Below, one piece after another: positions 24,401-37,464 of a stretch of 64,000 nucleotides of DNA. Each line of letters opens with the position of its first letter. Position 1 is the first letter of the stretch. The position numbers and the translations under genes are program-made. A model generated the notes under the pieces. That model ran no database searches. It was not told the DNA's origin and saw only the letters and a list, made by a program, of their open reading frames with translations. Location of the stretch: contig NW_027478488.1 of assembly GCF_051014685.1 (NCBI RefSeq), positions 806,001 through 870,000 on the forward strand. Direction: 5' to 3'. The DNA comes from Ptiloglossa arizonensis (lineage: Eukaryota; Arthropoda; Insecta; Hymenoptera; Colletidae).

Positions 24401-25486
24401 TTTCCCTAGGGCATTCTGGTTAAGCGTTTGGATCAGCAGAATTACCAAAAATTGTATGCCTTCTCAACCATATCTTGGCTTCAAACTCCCATATCTCGCG
24501 AACGGATTGACCTAACCCAAAAATTCCTATTGCATCTGAAAGCAGAAACTCGCCCGATTACAACGGTATGTGTATTTTTTCCCTAGGCCATTCTGGTTAA
24601 GAGCGTTTGGAGCAGCAGAATTGCGAAAAATTTTTTGCTTTCTCAACCATTTCTTGGCTTCAAACTGCCATATCTCGCGAACGGATTGACCTAACCCAAA
24701 AATTCCTATTGCATCTGAAAGTAGAAACTCGCCCGATTACAGCGGTATGTGTATTTTTTCCCTAGGCCATTCTGGTCAAGCGTTTGAAGCAGCAGAATAG
24801 CGAACAATTTTTTGGCTTCTCAACCATTTCTTGGCTTCAAACTCCCATATCTCGCGAACGGATTGACCTAACCCAAAAATTCCCGTTGCGTCTGAAAGTA
24901 GAAACACGCCCGATTACAACGGTATGTGTATTTTTTCCCTAGGCCATTCTGGTCAAGCGTTTGGAGCAGCAGAAGTGCGAAAAATTTGTTGCCTTCTTAA
25001 CCATTTCTTAGCTTCAAACTCCCATATCTCGCGAACGGATTGACCTAACCCAAAAATTCCTATTGCATCTGATAATAGAAACTCGCCCGATTACAACGGT
25101 ATGTGTCTTTTTCCCTAGGCCATTCTGGTTAAGCGTTTGGAGCAGCAGAATTGCGAAAAATTTTTTGCCTTCTCAACCATTTCTTGGCTTCAAACTACCA
25201 TATCTAGCGAACGGATGGACCTAACCCAAAAATTCCTATTGCATCTGAAAGTATAAACTCGTCCGACTACAGCGGTATGTATATTTTTTCCCTAGGGCAT
25301 TCTGGTTAAGCGTTTGGATCAGCAGAATTACCAAAAATTGTATTCCTTCTCAACCATATCTTGGCTTCAAACACCCATATCTCGTGAACGGATTGACCTA
25401 ACCCAAAAATTCCTATTGCATCTGAAAGTAGAAACTCGCCCGATTACAACGGTATGTGTATTTTTTCCCTAGGCCATTCTGGTTAA

Positions 25487-28446
25487 GCGTTTGGAGCAGC
25501 AGAATTGCGAAAAATTTTTTGCTTTCTCAACCATTTCTTGGCTTCAAACTGCCATATCTCGCGAACGGATTGACCTAACCCAAAAATTCCTATTGCATCT
25601 GAAAGTAGAAACTCGCCCGATTACAACGGTACGTGTATTTTTCCCTTAGGCCATTCTGGTTAAGCGATAGGAGCAGCAGAAGTGCGAAAAATTTGTTGTC
25701 TTCATAACAATTTCTTAGCTTCAAACTCCCATATCTCGCGAACGGATTGACCTAACCCAAAAATTCCTGTTGCATCTGAAAGTAGAAACTCGCCCGATTA
25801 CAACGGTATGTGTGTTTTTTCCCTAGGCCATTCTGATTAAGCGTTTGGAGCAGCAGAATTGCGAAAAATTTTTGCCTTCTCAACCATTTCTTGGCTTCAA
25901 ACTCCCATATCTCGCGAACGGATTGACGTAACCCAAAAATTCCTGTTGCATCTGAAAGTAGAAACTCGCCCGATTACAGCGGTATGTGTATTTTTTCCCT
26001 AGGCCATTCTGATTAAGCGTTTGGAGCAGCAGAAGTGCGAAAGATTTGTTGTCTTCATAACCATTTCTTAGCTTCAAACTACCATATCTCGCGAACGGAT
26101 TGACCTAACCCAAAAATTCCTGTTGCATCTGAAAGTAGAAACTCGCCCGATTACAACGGTATGTGTATTTTTTCCCTAGGCCATTCTGGTTAAGCGTTTG
26201 GAGCAGCAGAAGTGCGAAAAATTTTTTGCTTTCTCAACCATTTCTTGGCTTCAAACTGCCATATCTCGCGAACGGGTTGACCTAACCCAAAAATTCCTAT
26301 TGCATCTGAAAGTAGAAACTCGCCCGATTACAACGGTATGTGTATTTTTTCCCTAGGCGATTCTGGTTAAGCGTTTGGAGCAGCAGAAGTGCGAAAAATT
26401 TGTTGTCTTCTCAACCATTTCTTAGCTTCAAACTCCCATATCTCGCGAACGGATTGACCTAACCCAAAAATTCCTGTTGCATCTGAAATTAGAAACTCGC
26501 CCGATTACAACGGTACGTGTATTTTTCCCTTAGGCCATTCTGGTTAAGCGTTTGGAGCGGCAGAAGTGCGAAAAATTTGTTGTCTTCTCAACCATTTCTT
26601 AGCTTCAAACTCCCATATCTCGCGAACGGATTGATCTAACCCAAAAATTCCTGTTGCATCTGAAAGTAGAAACTCGCCCGATTACAACGGTGTGTGTATT
26701 TTTTCCCTAGGCCATTCTGGTTAAGCGTTTGGAGCAGCAGAAGTGCGAAAAATTTGTTGTCTTCTCAACCATTTCTTGGCTTCAAACTCCCATATCTCGC
26801 GAACGGACCGACCTAACCCAAAAATTCCTGTTGCATCTGAAAGTAGAAACTCGCCCGATTACAGCGGTATGTGTATTTTTTCCCTAGGCCATTCTGATTA
26901 AGCGTTTGGAGCAGCAGAAGTCCGAAAAATTTTTTGTCTTCTCAACCATTTCTTGGCTTCAAACTCCCATATCTCGTGAACGGATTGACCTAACCCAAAA
27001 ATTCCTGTTGCATCTGAAAGTAGAAACTCGCCCGATTACAACGGTATATGTATTATTTCCCTAGGCCATTCTGGTTAAGCGTTTGGAGCAGCAGAATTGC
27101 GAAAAATTTTTGCCTTCTCAACCATTTCTTGGCTTCAAACTCCCATATCTCGCGAACGGATTGACCTAACCCAAAAATTCCTGTTGCATCTGAAAGTAGA
27201 AACTCGCCCGATTACAACGGTACGTGTATTTTTCCCTTAGGCCATTCTGCTTAAGCGATTGGAGCAGCAGAAGTGCGAAAAATTTATTGTCTTGTCAACC
27301 ATTTCTTAGCTTGAAGGTCCCATATCTCGCGAACGGATTGACCTATCCCAAAAATTCCTGTTGCGTCTGAAAGTAGAAACTCGCCCGATTACAGCGGTAT
27401 GTGAATTTTTTCCCTAGGCAATTCTGGTTAAGCGTTTGGAGCAGCAGAATTGCGAAAAATTTTTTGCCTTCTCAACCATTTCTTGGTTTCAATCTCCCAT
27501 ATCTCGCGAAGAATTGACCTAACTCAAAAATTCCTATTGCACCTGAAAGTAGAAACTCGCTCGATTACAACGGTATGTGTATTTTTTCCCTAGGCCATTC
27601 TGGTTAAGCGTTTGGAGCAGCAGAATTGCGAAAAATTTGTTGCCTTATCAACCATTTCTTGGCTTCAATCTGCCATATCTCGCGAACGGATTGACCTAAC
27701 ACAAAAATTCCTGTTGCGTGTGAAAGTAGAAACTCGCCCGATTACAACAGTATGTGTATTTTTTCCCTAGCCCATTCTGGTTAAGCGTTTGGAGCAGCAG
27801 AATTGCGAAAAATTTGTTGTCTTCTCAACCATTTCTTAGCGTCAAACTCCCATATCTCGCGAACGGATTGACCTAACCCAAAAATACCTGTTGCCTCTGA
27901 AAGTAGATACTCGCCCGATTACAACGGTATGTGTATTTTTTCCCAAGGCCATTCTGGTTAAGCGTTTGGAGCAGCAGAATTGCGAAAAATTTTTTGCCTT
28001 CTCAAACATTTCTTGGCTTCAAACTCCCATACCTCGCGAACGGATTGACCTAACCCAAAAATTCCTATTGCATCTGAAAGTAGGAACTCGCCCGATTACA
28101 ACGGTATGTGTATTTTTTCCCTAGGCCATTCGGGTTAAGCGTTTGGAGCAGCAGAATTGCGAAAAATTTTTTGCCTTCTCAACCATTTCTTGGCTTCAAA
28201 CTGCCATATCTCGCGAACCGATTGACCTAACCCAAAAATTCCTATTGCATCTGAAAGTAGAAACTCGCCCGACTACAGCGGCATGAGTATTTTTTCACTA
28301 GGCCATTCTGGTTAAGCGTTTGGATCAGCAAAATTGCGAAAAATTGTATGCCTTCTCAACCATTTCTTGGCCTCAAACTCACATATCTCGCGAACGGATT
28401 GACCTAACCCAAAAATTCCTATTGCATCTGAAAGTAGAAACTCGCC
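25487..28446 (+). repeat. Diverged monomers without clear HOR order
   Basis: Roughly 17 monomers still at a 177 bp pitch, but I could not find a repeated multi-monomer unit. Private changes are frequent: GCGATAGGAGC (25670), GAACGGACCGACC (26800), GGTATATGTATTATTTCCC (27050), CTTGAAGGTCCC (27310), CTCGCGAAGAATTGACC (27500) and GGCATGAGTATTTTTTCAC (28280). TTAAC/TTAAG, GCC/GTC and CTTGGC/CTTAGC features occur in mixed combinations. It separates two differently organised HOR zones. Nothing other than satellite is visible. Confidence 0.75.
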
Positions 28447-28448
28447 CG

Positions 28449-31400
28449 AATACAGCGGTATGTGTATTCTTTCCCTAGGCAATTCGGGTTAAGCGTTTGG
28501 AGCAGCAGAAGTGCGAAAAATTTGTTGTCTTCTCAACCATTTCTTAGCTTCAAACTCCAATATCTCGCGAACGGATTGACCAAACCCAGAAGTTCCTGCA
28601 GCGTCTGAAAGTAGAAACTCGCCCGATTACAACGATATGCGTATTTTTTCCCTAGGCCATTCTGGTTAAGCGTTTGGAGCAGCAGAATTGCGAAAAATGT
28701 TTTGCCTTCTCAACCATTTCTTGGCTTCAAACTCCCATATCTCGCGAACGGATTGACCTAACCCAAAAATTCCTATTGCATCTGAAAGTAGAAACTCGCC
28801 CGATTACAGCGGTATGTGTATTCTTTCCCTAGGCAATTCTGGTTAAGCGTTTGGAGCAGCAGAATTGCGAAAAATTTTTGCCTTCTCAACCATTTCTTGG
28901 CTTCAAACTCCCATATCTCGCGAACGGATTGACCTAACCCAAAAATTCCTGTTGCATCTGAAAGTAGAAACTCGCCCGATTACAACGGTACGTGTATTTT
29001 TCCCTTAGGCCATTCTGGTTAAGCGTTTGGAGCGGCAGAATTGCGAAAAATTTGTTGTCTTCTCAACCATTTCTTAGCTTCAAACTCCCATATCTCGCGA
29101 ACGGATTGATTTAACCCAAACATTCCTGTTGCATCTGAAAGTAGAAACTCGCCCGATTACAGCGGTGTGTGTATTTTTTCCCTAGGCCATTCTGGTTAAG
29201 CGTTTGGAACAGCAGAAGTGCGAAAAATTTGTTGTCTTCTCAACCATTTCTTAGCTTCAAACTCCCATATCTCGCGAACGGATTCACCTAACCCAAAAAT
29301 TCCTGTTGCATCTGAAAGTAGAAACTCGCCCGATTACAACGGTATGTGTATTTTTTCCCTAGCCCATTCTGGTTAAGCGTTTGGCGCAGCAGAAGTGCGA
29401 AAAATTTGTTGTCTTCTCAACCATTTCTTAGCTTCAAACTCCCATGTCTCGCGAACGGATTGACCTAACCCAAAAATTCCTATTGCATCTGAATGTGGAA
29501 ACTCGCCCGACTACAGCGGTATGAGTATTTTTTCCCTAGGCCATTCTGGTTAAGCGTTTGGATCAGCAAAATTGCGAAAAATTGTATGCCTTCTCAACCA
29601 TTTCTTGGCTTCAAACTCCCATATCTCGCGAACGGATTGACCTAACCCAAAAATTCCTGTTGCGTGTGAAAGTAGAAACTCGCCCGATTACAACGGTATG
29701 TGTATTTTTTCCCTAACCCATTCTGCTTAAGCTTTTGGAGCAGCAGAATTTCGAAAAATTTGTTGTCTTCTCAACCATTTCTTATCTTCAAAGTCCCATA
29801 TCTCGCGAACGGATTGACCAAACCCAAAAATTCCTGCTGAGTCTGAAAGTAGAAACTCGCCCGTTTACAACGGAATGTGTATTTTTTCCCTAGCCCATTC
29901 TGGTTAAGCGTTTGGAGCAGCAGAATTGCGAAAAAATTGTTGTCTTCTCAACCAATTCTTAGCTTCAAAGTCCCATATCTCGCGAACGGATTGACCTAAC
30001 CCAAAAATTCCTGTTGCATCTGAAAGTAGAAACTCGCCCGAATAGAGCGGTATGTGTATTCTTTCCCTAGGCAATTCGGGTTAAGCGTTTGGAGCAGCAG
30101 AAGTGCGAAAAATTTGTTGTCTTCTCAACCATTTCTTAGCTTCAAACTCCAATATCTCGCGAACGGATTGACCAAACCCAGAAGTTCCTGCAGCGTCTGA
30201 AAGTAGAAACTCGCCCGATTACAACGATATGCGTATTTTTTCCCTAGGCCATTCTGGTTAAGCGTTTGGAGCAGCAGAATTGCGAAAAATGTTTTGCCTT
30301 CTCAACCACTTCTTGGCTTCAAACTCCCATATCTCGCGAACGGATTGACCTAACCCAAAAATTCCTATTGCATCTGAAAGTAGAAACTCGCCCGATTACA
30401 GCGGTATGTGTATTCTTTCCCTAGGCAATTCTGGTTAAGCGTTTGGAGCAGCAGAATTGCGAAAAATTTTTGCCTTCTCAACCATTTCTTGGCTTCAAAC
30501 TCCCATATCTCGCGAACGGATTGACCTAACCCAAAAATTCCTGTTGCATCTGAAAGTAGAAACTCGCCCGATTACAACGGTACGTGTATTTTTCCCTTAG
30601 GCCATTCTGGTTAAGCGTTTGGAGCGGCAGAATTGCGAAAAATTTGTTGTCTTCTCAACCATTTCTTAGCTTCAAACTCCCATATTTCGCGAACGGATTG
30701 ATCTAACCCAAAAATTCCTGTTGCATCTGAAAGTAGAAACTCGCCCGATTACAACGGTGTGTGTATTTTTTCCCTAGGCCATTCTGGTTAAGCGTTTGGA
30801 GCAGCAGAAGTGCGAAAAATTTGTTGTCTTCTCAACCATTTCTTAGCTTCAAACTCCCATATCTCGCGAACGGATTCACCTAACCCAAAAATTCCTGTTG
30901 CATCTGAAAGTAGAAACTCGCCCGATTCCAACGGTATGTGTATTTTTTCCCTAGCCCATTCTGGTTAAGCGTTTGGCGCAGCAGAAGTGCGAAAAATTTG
31001 TTGTCTTCTCAACCATTTCTTAGCTTCAAACTCCCATGTCTCGCGAACGGATTGACCTAACCCAAAAATTCCTATTGCATCTGAATGTAGAAACTCGCCC
31101 GACTACAGCGGTATGAGTATTTTTTCCCTAGGCCATTCTGGTTAAGCGTTTGGATCAGCAAAATTGCGAAAAATTGTATGCCTTCTCAACCATTTCTTGG
31201 CTTCAAACTCCCATATCTCGCGAACGGATTGACCTAACCCAAAAATTCCTATTGCATCTGAAAGTGGAAACTCGCCCGACTACAGCGGTATGAGTATTTT
31301 TTCCCTAGCCCATTCTGGTTAAGCGTTTGGCGCAGCAGAAGTGCGAAAAATTTGTTGTCTTCTCAACCATTTCTTAGCTTCAAACTCCCATGTCTCGCGA

Positions 31401-33579
31401 ACGGATTGACCTAACCCAAAAATTCCTATTGCATCTGAATGTGGAAACTCGCCCGACTACAGCGGTATGAGTATTTTTTCCCTAGGCCATTCTGGTTAAG
31501 CGTTTGGATCAGCAAAATTGCGAAAAATTGTATGCCTTCTCAACCATTTCTTGGCTTCAAACTCCCATATCTCGCGAACGGATTGACCTAACCCAAAAAT
31601 TCCTGTTGCGTGTGAAAGTAGAAACTCGCCCGATTACAACGGTATGTGTATTTTTTCCCTAACCCATTCTGCTTAAGCTTTTGGAGCAGCAGAATTTCGA
31701 AAAATTTGTTGTCTTCTCAACCATTTCTTATCTTCAAAGTCCCATATCTCGCGAACGGATTGACCAAACCCAAAAATTCCTGCTGAGTCTGAAAGTAGAA
31801 ACTCGCCCGTTTACAACGGAATGTGTATTTTTTCCCTAGCCCATTCTGGTTAAGCGTTTGGAGCAGCAGAATTGCGAAAAAATTGTTGTCTTCTCAACCA
31901 ATTCTTAGCTTCAAAGTCCCATATCTCGCGAACGGATTGACCTAACCCAAAAATTCCTGTTGCATCTGAAAGTAGAAACTCGCCCGAATAGAGCGGTATG
32001 TGTATTCTTTCCCTAGGCAATTCGGGTTAAGCGTTTGGAGCAGCAGAAGTGCGAAAAATTTGTTGTCTTCTCAACCATTTCTTAGCTTCAAACTCCAATA
32101 TCTCGCGAACGGATTGACCAAACCCAGAAGTTCCTGCAGCGTCTGAAAGTAGAAACTCGCCCGATTACAACGATATGCGTATTTTTTCCCTAGGCCATTC
32201 TGGTTAAGCGTTTGGAGCAGCAGAATTGCGAAAAATGTTTTGCCTTCTCAACCACTTCTTGGCTTCAAACTCCCATATCTCGCGAACGGATTGACCTAAC
32301 CCAAAAATTCCTATTGCATCTGAAAGTAGAAACTCGCCCGATTACAGCGGTATGTGTATTCTTTCCCTAGGCAATTCTGGTTAAGCGTTTGGAGCAGCAG
32401 AATTGCGAAAAATTTTTGCCTTCTCAACCATTTCTTGGCTTCAAACTCCCATATCTCGCGAACGGATTGACCTAACCCAAAAATTCCTGTTGCATCTGAA
32501 AGTAGAAACTCGCCCGATTACAACGGTACGTGTATTTTTCCCTTAGGCCATTCTGGTTAAGCGTTTGGAGCGGCAGAATTGCGAAAAATTTGTTGTCTTC
32601 TCAACCATTTCTTAGCTTCAAACTCCCATATTTCGCGAACGGATTGATCTAACCCAAAAATTCCTGTTGCATCTGAAAGTAGAAACTCGCCCGATTACAA
32701 CGGTGTGTGTATTTTTTCCCTAGGCCATTCTGGTTAAGCGTTTGGAGCAGCAGAAGTGCGAAAAATTTGTTGTCTTCTCAACCATTTCTTAGCTTCAAAC
32801 TCCCATATCTCGCGAACGGATTCACCTAACCCAAAAATTCCTGTTGCATCTGAAAGTAGAAACTCGCCCGATTCCAACGGTATGTGTATTTTTTCCCTAG
32901 CCCATTCTGGTTAAGCGTTTGGCGCAGCAGAAGTGCGAAAAATTTGTTGTCTTCTCAACCATTTCTTAGCTTCAAACTCCCATGTCTCGCGAACGGATTG
33001 ACCTAACCCAAAAATTCCTATTGCATCTGAATGTAGAAACTCGCCCGACTACAGCGGTATGAGTATTTTTTCCCTAGGCCATTCTGGTTAAGCGTTTGGA
33101 TCAGCAAAATTGCGAAAAATTGTATGCCTTCTCAACCATTTCTTGGCTTCAAACTCCCATATCTCGCGAACGGATTGACCTAACCCAAAAATTCCTGTTG
33201 CGTGTGAAAGTAGAAACTCGCCCGATTACAACGGTATGTGTATTTTTTCCCTAGCCCATTCTGCTTAAGCTTTTGGAGCAGCAGAATTTCGAAAAATTTG
33301 TTGTCTTCTCAACCATTTCTTATCTTCAAAGTCCCATATCTCGCGAACGGATTGACCAAACCCAAAAATTCCTGCTGAGTCTGAAAGTAGAAACTCGCCC
33401 GATTACAACGGAATGTGTATTTTCTCCCTAGCCCATTCTGGTTAAGCGTTTGGAGCAGCAGAATTGCGAAAAAATTGTTGTCTTCTCAACCAATTCTTAG
33501 CTTCAAAGTCCCATATCTCGCGAACGGATTGACCTAACCCAAAAATTCCTGTTGCATCTGAAAGTAGAAACTCGCCCGA
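28449..33579 (+). repeat. 9/11-monomer HOR, three units
   Basis: The junction GCCCGAATA(C/G)AGCGG with CAATTCGGG occurs at 28449, 30041 and 31987, giving unit lengths of 1592 and 1946 bp. A second marker, CTGCTTAAGCTTTTGG, lies at 29731, 31677 and 33269 (intervals 1946 and 1592). Units 1 and 3 hold 9 monomers and unit 2 holds 11, each one base short of a whole number of 177 bp units. Other shared markers are CCAATATCTCG with CCCAGAAGTTCCTGCAGC, CGATATGCG, GGAGCGGCAG with GATCTAACCC, and GGCGCAGCAG with CCCATGTCTCG. Part of a fourth copy lies displaced at about 34519-35450 (offset 2311 from 32208). Confidence 0.88.
30969..31676 (+). repeat. 354 bp dimer duplication making the 11-monomer unit
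   Basis: The pair GGCGCAGCAG monomer plus GGATCAGCAAAATTG monomer occurs at 30969/31146 and again at 31323/31500, 354 bp apart. This accounts exactly for the two extra monomers in the middle HOR unit. The two copies differ slightly (GAATGTAGAAAC at 31083 against GAATGTGGAAAC at 31437), and the second monomers diverge at their ends where the junction lies. Confidence 0.85.
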
Positions 33580-34526
33580 TTACAACGGTATGTGTATTTT
33601 TTCCCTAGGCCATTCTGGTTAAGCGTTTGGAGCAGCAGAAGTGCGAAAAATTTGTTGTCTTCTCAACCATTTCATAGCTTCAAACTCCCATATCTCGCGA
33701 ACGGAGTGACCTAACCCAAAAATTCCCATTTCATCTGAAAGTAGAAACTCGCCCGACTACAGCGGTATGTGTATTTTTTCCCTAGGCCTTTCTGGTTAAG
33801 CGTTTGGATCAGCAGAATTGCGAAAAATTGTATGCCTTCTCAACCATTTCTTGGATTCAAACTCCCATATCTCTCGAACGGATTGACCTAACCAAAAAAT
33901 TCCTGTTGCGTGTGAAAGTAGAAACTCGCCCGATTACAACGGTATGTGTATTTTTTCCCTAGCCCATTCTGGTTAAGCGTTTGGAGCAGCAGAATTGCGA
34001 AAAATTTGTTGTCTTCTGAACCATTTCTCAGCCTCAAAGTCCCATATCTCGCGAAAGGATTGACCAAACCCAAAAATTCCTGCTGCGTCTGAAAGTAGAA
34101 ACTCGCCCGGTTACAACGCGATTACAACGATATGCGTATTTCTTCTCTAGGCCATTCTGGTTAAGCGTTTGGAGCAGCAGAATTGCGAAAAATGTTTTGC
34201 CTTCTCAACCATTTCTTGATCTCAAACTCCCATATCTCGCGAACGGATTGACCTAACCCAAAAATTCCTATTGCATCTGAAAGTGGAAACTCGCCCGACT
34301 ACAGCGGTATGAGTATTTTTTCCCTAGCCCATTCTGCTTAAGCTTTTGGAGCAGCAGAATTTCGAAAAATTTGTTGTCTTCTCAACCATTTCTTATCTTC
34401 AAAGTCCCATATCTCGCGAACGGATTGACCAAACCCAAAAATTCCTATTGCATCTGAAAGTAGAAACTCGCCCGACTACAGCGGTATGAGTATTTTTTCC
34501 CTAGGCCATTCTGGTTAAGCGTTTGG
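33517..34526 (+). repeat. 1957 bp offset duplication, left copy (pairs with 35474-36483)
   Basis: Roughly 1010 bp repeats at 35474-36483. Shared rare markers are TTTCATAGC, GGAGTGACC with TTTCATCTG, GGCCTTTCTGG, CTCTCGAACGG with CCAAAAAATTCC, and an 11 bp microduplication. Differences are few, for example TTCCCATTTC against TTCCTATTTC. The offset is 11 monomers plus 10 bp, which reflects the extra 11 bp and one base lost elsewhere. Confidence 0.85.
34108..34129 (+). repeat. 11 bp direct microduplication inside a monomer
   Basis: CGGTTACAACG (34108-34118) is followed at once by CGATTACAACG (34119-34129), whereas other monomers have a single CGATTACAACG here. The same event occurs at 36065-36086 with two identical copies. 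It is among the largest indels seen inside any monomer in the window and dates the two carriers as descendants of one mutated unit. Confidence 0.9.
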
Positions 34527-35473
34527 AGCAGCAGAATTGCGAAAAATGTTTTGCCTTCTCAACCACTTCTTGGCTTCAAATTCCCATATCTCGCGAACGG
34601 ATTGACCTAACCCAAAAATTCCTATTGCATCTGAAAGTAGAAACTCGCCCGATTACAGCGGTATGTGTATTCTTTCCCTAGGCAATTCTGGTTAAGCGTT
34701 TGGAGCAGCAGAATTGCGAAAAATTTTTGCCTTCTCAACCATTTCTTGGCTTCAAACTCCCATATCTCGCGAACGGATTGACCTAACCCAAAAATTCCTG
34801 TTGCATCTGAAAGTAGAAACTCGCCCGATTACAACGGTACGTGTATTTTTCCCTTAGGCCATTCTGGTTAAGCGTTTGGAGCGGCAGAATTGCGAAAAAT
34901 TTGTTGTCTTCTCAACCATTTCTTAGCTTCAAACTCCCATATTTCGCGAACGGATTGATCTAACCCAAAAATTCCTGTTGCATCTGAAAGTAGAAACTCG
35001 CCCGATTACAACGGTGTGTGTATTTTTTCCCTAGGCCATTCTGGTTAAGCGTTTGGAGCAGCAGAAGTGCGAAAAATTTGTTGTCTTCTCAACCATTTCT
35101 TAGCTTCAAACTCCCATATCTCGCGAACGGATTCACCTAACCCAAAAATTCCTGTTGCATCTGAAAGTAGAAACTCGCCCGATTCCAACGGTATGTGTAT
35201 TTTTTCCCTAGCCCATTCTGGTTAAGCGTTTGGCGCAGCAGAAGTGCGAAAAATTTGTTGTCTTCTCAACCATTTCTTAGCTTCAAACTCCCATGTCTCG
35301 CGAACGGATTGACCTAACCCAAAAATTCCTATTGCATCTGAATGTAGAAACTCGCCCGACTACAGCGGTATGAGTATTTTTTCCCTAGGCCATTCTGGTT
35401 AAGCGTTTGGATCAGCAAAATTGCGAAAAATTGTATGCCTTCTCAACCATTTCTTGGCTTCAAACTCCCATGT

Positions 35474-36483
35474 CTCGCGAACGGATTGACCTAACCCAAA
35501 AATTCCTGTTGCATCTGAAAGTAGAAACTCGCCCGATTACAACGGTATGTGTATTTTTTCCCTAGGCCATTCTGGTTAAGCGTTTGGAGCAGCAGAAGTG
35601 CGAAAAATTTGTTGTCTTCTCAACCATTTCATAGCTTCAAACTCCCATATCTCGCGAACGGAGTGACCTAACCCAAAAATTCCTATTTCATCTGAAAGTA
35701 GAAACTCGCCCGACTACAGCGGTATGTGTATTTTTTCCCTAGGCCTTTCTGGTTAAGCGTTTGGATCAGCAGAATTGCGAAAAATTGTATGCCTTCTCAA
35801 CCATTTCTTGGATTCAAACTCCCATATCTCTCGAACGGATTGACCTAACCAAAAAATTCCTGTTGCGTGTGAAAGTAGAAACTCGCCCGATTACAACGGT
35901 ATGTGTATTTTTTCCCTAGCCCATTCTGGTTAAGCGTTTGGAGCAGCAGAATTGCGAAAAATTTGTTGTCTTCTGAACCATTTCTCAGCCTCAAAGTCCC
36001 ATATCTCGCGAAAGGATTGACCAAACCCAAAAATTCCTGCTGCGTCTGAAAGTAGAAACTCGCCCGATTACAACGCGATTACAACGATATGCGTATTTCT
36101 TCTCTAGGCCATTCTGGTTAAGCGTTTGGAGCAGCAGAATTGCGAAAAATGTTTTGCCTTCTCAACCATTTCTTGATCTCAAACTCCCATATCTCGCGAA
36201 CGGATTGACCTAACCCAAAAATTCCTATTGCATCTGAAAGTGGAAACTCGCCCGACTACAGCGGTATGAGTATTTTTTCCCTAGCCCATTCTGCTTAAGC
36301 TTTTGGAGCAGCAGAATTTCGAAAAATTTGTTGTCTTCTCAACCATTTCTTATCTTCAAAGTCCCATATCTCGCGAACGGATTGACCAAACCCAAAAATT
36401 CCTATTGCATCTGAAAGTAGAAACTCGCCCGACTACAGCGGTATGAGTATTTTTTCCCTAGGCCATTCTGGTTAAGCGTTTGG
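35474..36483 (+). repeat. 1957 bp offset duplication, right copy
   Basis: Partner of 33517-34526, including the microduplication at 36065-36086. It ends where the following monomer changes from GGAGCAGCAGAATTG in the left copy to GGATCAGCAAAATTG. The block between the two copies (about 34519-35450) is a displaced piece of the 9/11-monomer HOR, so the two repeats are interleaved. Confidence 0.85.
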
Positions 36484-37464
36484 ATCAGCAAAATTGCGAA
36501 AAATTGTATGCCTTCTCAACCATTTCTTGGCTTCAAACTCCCATATCTCGCGAACGGATTGACCTAACCCAAAAATTCCTGTTGCGTGTGAAAGTAGAAA
36601 CTCGCCCGATTACAACGGTATGTGTATTTTTTCCCTAGCCCATTCTGGTTAAGCGTTTGGAGCAGCAGATTTGCGAAAAATTTGTTGTCTTCTGAACCAT
36701 TTCTCAGCTTCAAAGTCCCATATCTCGCGAACGGATTGACCAAACCCAAAAATTCCTGCTGCGTCTGAAAGTAGAAACTCGCCCGATTACAACGATAGGC
36801 GTATTTTTTCCCTAGGCCATTCTGGTTAAGCGTTTGGAGCAACAGAATTGCGAAAAATTTTTTGCCGTCTTTAACCATTTCCTGGCTTCAAACTCCCATA
36901 TCTCGCGAACGGATTGACCTAACCCAAAAATTCCTGTTGCATCTGAAAGTAGAAAGTCGCCCGATTACAACGGTATGTGTATTTTTTCCCTAGGCCATTC
37001 TGGTTAAGCGTTTGGAGCAACAGAATTGCGAAAAATTTTTTGCCGTCTTTAACCATTTCTTGGCTTCAATCTGCCATATCTCGCGAACAGATTGACCTAA
37101 CCCAAAAATTCCTGTTGCGTGTGAAATTAGAAACTCGCCCGATTACAACGGTATGTGTATTTTTTCCCTAGCCCATTCTGGTTAAGCGTTTGGAGCAGCA
37201 GAATTGCGAAAAATTTGTTGTCTTCTCAAACATTTCTTAGCTTCAAAGTCCCATATCTCGCGAACGGATTGACCAAACCCAAAAATTCCTGCTGAGTCTG
37301 AAAGTAGAAACTCGCCCGATTACAACGGTATGCGCATTTTTTCCCTAGCCCATACTGGTTAAGCGTTTGGAGCAGCAGAATTGCGAAAAATGTTTTGCCA
37401 CCTCAACCATTTCTTGGCTTCAAACTCCCATATCTCGCGAACGGATTGACATAACCCAAAAATT

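Larger units (their letters stand above)
13625..25486 (+). repeat. 5-monomer HOR array (885 bp unit)
   Basis: The marker monomer m1 (GGATCAGCAGAATTACC, TTGTATGCC, CATATCTTGG) starts at 13802, 14687, 15749, 16634, 17520, 18229, 19114, 19999, 20884, 21769, 22654, 23539, 24424 and 25310. Spacing is 885 or 886 bp except for one 6-monomer (14687 to 15749) and one 4-monomer (17520 to 18229) interval. The five types are: m1; m2 (TTTTTTGCTTTC, ACTGCC, ATTACAGCGG); m3 (GTTTGAAGCAGC, GAATAGCGAACA, AAACACGCCC); m4 (GAAGTGCG, TTGTTGCCTTC, TGATAATAG); m5 (CATATCTAGCGAACGGATGG, GTATAAAC, CCCTAGGGC). The m5 change removes the TCGCGA palindrome. The 886 bp intervals are explained by single small indels: GAGCACACAG at 17171, and GGTTAAGAGCG at 24600 with a short T tract near 25110. 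Confidence 0.95.

Noticed and set aside
24591..24612. Insertion in GGTTAAGAGCGTTTGG near 24600
   Set aside because: It is only a 2 bp AG gain in one monomer, enough to explain part of an 886 bp HOR interval, with no sign of a mobile element.
28280..28310. Transposon or other insertion in the diverged zone 25.5-28.4 kb
   Set aside because: The 177 bp pitch and landmarks continue unbroken; the changes are scattered substitutions and single-base indels.
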